NCBI RefSeq assembly: GCF_000769115.1
Contig: NZ_JQZV01000005.1
Location: 26,405 to 90,404 of the forward strand
DNA from: Porphyromonas canoris
Lineage (GTDB): Bacteria > Bacteroidota > Bacteroidia > Bacteroidales > Porphyromonadaceae
Reading direction: 5' to 3'
Length of the DNA: 64,000 nt
Part shown: positions 63,453 through 64,000 of the stretch, piece after piece
How the letters are laid out: each line of letters begins with the position of its first letter
Position numbering within the stretch: position 1 is the stretch's first letter
The notes under the pieces: generated by a model
The model's input: only the letters and a program-made list of their open reading frames with translations
The model's database searches: none
Told to the model about the DNA's origin: nothing
Program-made: the position numbers and the translations under genes

Positions 63453-63600
63453 CCTTAGAAAAAGTGTTGAATGAAATAATGATACTAAAAAAGCCGAAGC
63501 ATAATTGCACAATTGCTTCGGCTTTTGGGGTATCAAATCAGAACTATTCGACCTCTGTAAGAAAACAGAATATTATCATATCTATCCTCTTCTCCGAAAT
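63453..63600 (+). repeat. duplicated hairpin element, copy 2
   Basis: About 148 bp, homologous to 62468-62610 in the same orientation. Its hairpin arm is the same (GCCGAAGC / GCTTCGGC at 63493-63500 and 63515-63522) but the loop is longer. The surrounding 63087-63452 and 63601-63678 show no gene. Confidence 0.8.
63486..63526. terminator. hairpin within copy 2
   Basis: GCCGAAGC / GCTTCGGC stem around a 14-base loop, with an A run before and TTTT after; it equals the terminator of copy 1. Confidence 0.7.
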
Positions 63601-63678
63601 ACTCCTCAACATTCGTTTTGGAGCTTTTTACCTGATGTTATGTTCAAAGATTAAACACATCGAGAGCTTGAAAAGAGG

Positions 63679-63722
63679 GAAAAAAATAACCAACAGCAAA
63701 AGACTTATTGCTATTGATTATA
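63679..63722 (-). terminator. terminator just downstream of tRNA-Ala
   Basis: On the minus strand ATAATCAATAGCAA pairs with TTGCTGTTGGTTAT (two G-T or mismatch positions) and is followed by seven T. It begins about 6 bases beyond the tRNA 3' end, so transcription coming from the 16S side should stop here. Confidence 0.75.
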
Positions 63723-63727
63723 AAAAG

Positions 63728-63801
63728 TGGAGGATATCGGACTCGAACCGATCACCTCGACACTGCCAGCGTCGCGCTCTAGCCAGATGAGCTAATCCCC
63801 C
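63728..63801 (-). tRNA. tRNA-Ala (anticodon GGC)
   Basis: A 74-nt cloverleaf: acceptor GGGGGAT pairs with ATCCTCC (one G-U), D arm GCTC/GAGC, anticodon arm CGACG/TGTCG with loop CTGGCAG, and T arm GGTTCGAGTCC region. The anticodon is GGC, decoding GCC (alanine). The discriminator base is A and no CCA is encoded. It lies about 165 bp downstream of the 16S rRNA 3' end. Confidence 0.95.
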
Positions 63802-63964
63802 AGCGTGTATATGAAAGAGATATTGAAACAAAAACCAACTAAGTAGAAGGGAGTAGAAGATGCCTGCTCCTTACTAATCATTTATCTGTGTGCTTACCGG
63901 CGTCATACCCAAGTAATAGCTGTCTGTCATTTATATAAACAACAGACACGAATACTTCGCTCCA

Positions 63965-64000
63965 GAAAGGAGGTGTTCCAGCCGCACCTTCCGGTACGGC
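63965..64000 (-). rRNA. rrs: 16S ribosomal RNA, 3' end only
   Basis: The last 36 bases are the complement of the conserved 16S 3' terminus: GCCGTACCGGAAGGTGCGGC followed by TGGAACACCTCCTTTCT, including the anti-Shine-Dalgarno CCTCC. The GGAACACC variant is typical of Bacteroidetes. The gene continues beyond the window on the right. Confidence 0.95.

Overview
This window looks like chromosomal DNA from a Bacteroidales species, most likely Porphyromonas or a close relative. The reasons are a RagA/RagB-type (SusC/SusD) locus, a TonB-receptor/GLPGLI pair, a gingipain-family (C25) cysteine peptidase, TAnnTTTG promoter boxes, and a 16S rRNA 3' end of Bacteroidetes type. The species cannot be named from the sequence alone.

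Layout. 1-8 kb (minus strand): a truncated TPR protein, gyrA, a TonB-receptor-like barrel and its GLPGLI partner. 8.3-9.3 kb: a patatin phospholipase. 9.4-14.6 kb (minus): a probable operon rluA-type pseudouridine synthase, dsbD-type thiol reductase, mazG, an orphan ABC ATPase and a histidine phosphatase. 15.5-21.7 kb (plus): a tight seven-gene carotenoid operon (crtB, idi, cruF-type, acyltransferase, glycosyltransferase, TPR protein, crtI) whose ATGA overlaps imply coupled translation; its expected product is a glycosylated and acylated acyclic carotenoid. 22-23.6 kb: an RclC-like DUF417 membrane protein and an AraC regulator. 23.9-28.9 kb: an unknown secreted protein, pyruvoyl arginine decarboxylase, nfo and a GH92 mannosidase. 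28.9-41.3 kb (minus): the division and cell-wall (dcw) cluster rsmH-ftsL-ftsI-murE-mraY-murD-ftsW-murG-murC-ftsQ, with no mraZ upstream and no ftsA/ftsZ downstream. 41.6-43.3 kb: a C25-like peptidase without a signal peptide. 43.7-52.1 kb (plus): an S4 protein, a phosphatase, a PurF-like protein and an anaerobic cobalamin block (cbiK, cbiH-cbiC fusion, cbiET, cbiG-cbiF fusion). 52.8-58.9 kb (minus): a SusC/SusD/surface lipoprotein locus. 60-61.2 kb: a tyrosine recombinase fused in frame to a ribosome hibernation factor domain. 61.6-64 kb: two small unknown genes, a duplicated hairpin element, tRNA-Ala(GGC) and the 3' tip of a 16S rRNA gene.

The most unusual signal lies between the genes. Six intergenic gaps carry diverged copies of one element, each built of four to six tandem 21-bp units with core AAGGCTTGA. 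All six run in the same orientation and several share flanks. Two further arrays with other cores but the same 21-22 bp period (AAACGTGTT near 15.0 kb, GGTAATTACC near 16.9 kb) lie upstream of and inside the carotenoid operon. A 21-22 bp period equals two helical turns and, at 21 bp, seven codons, so these arrays could be protein-binding arrays, MITE-borne minisatellites or sources of small heptad peptides. Coordinates, starts and motifs were read by eye; no database search was run.
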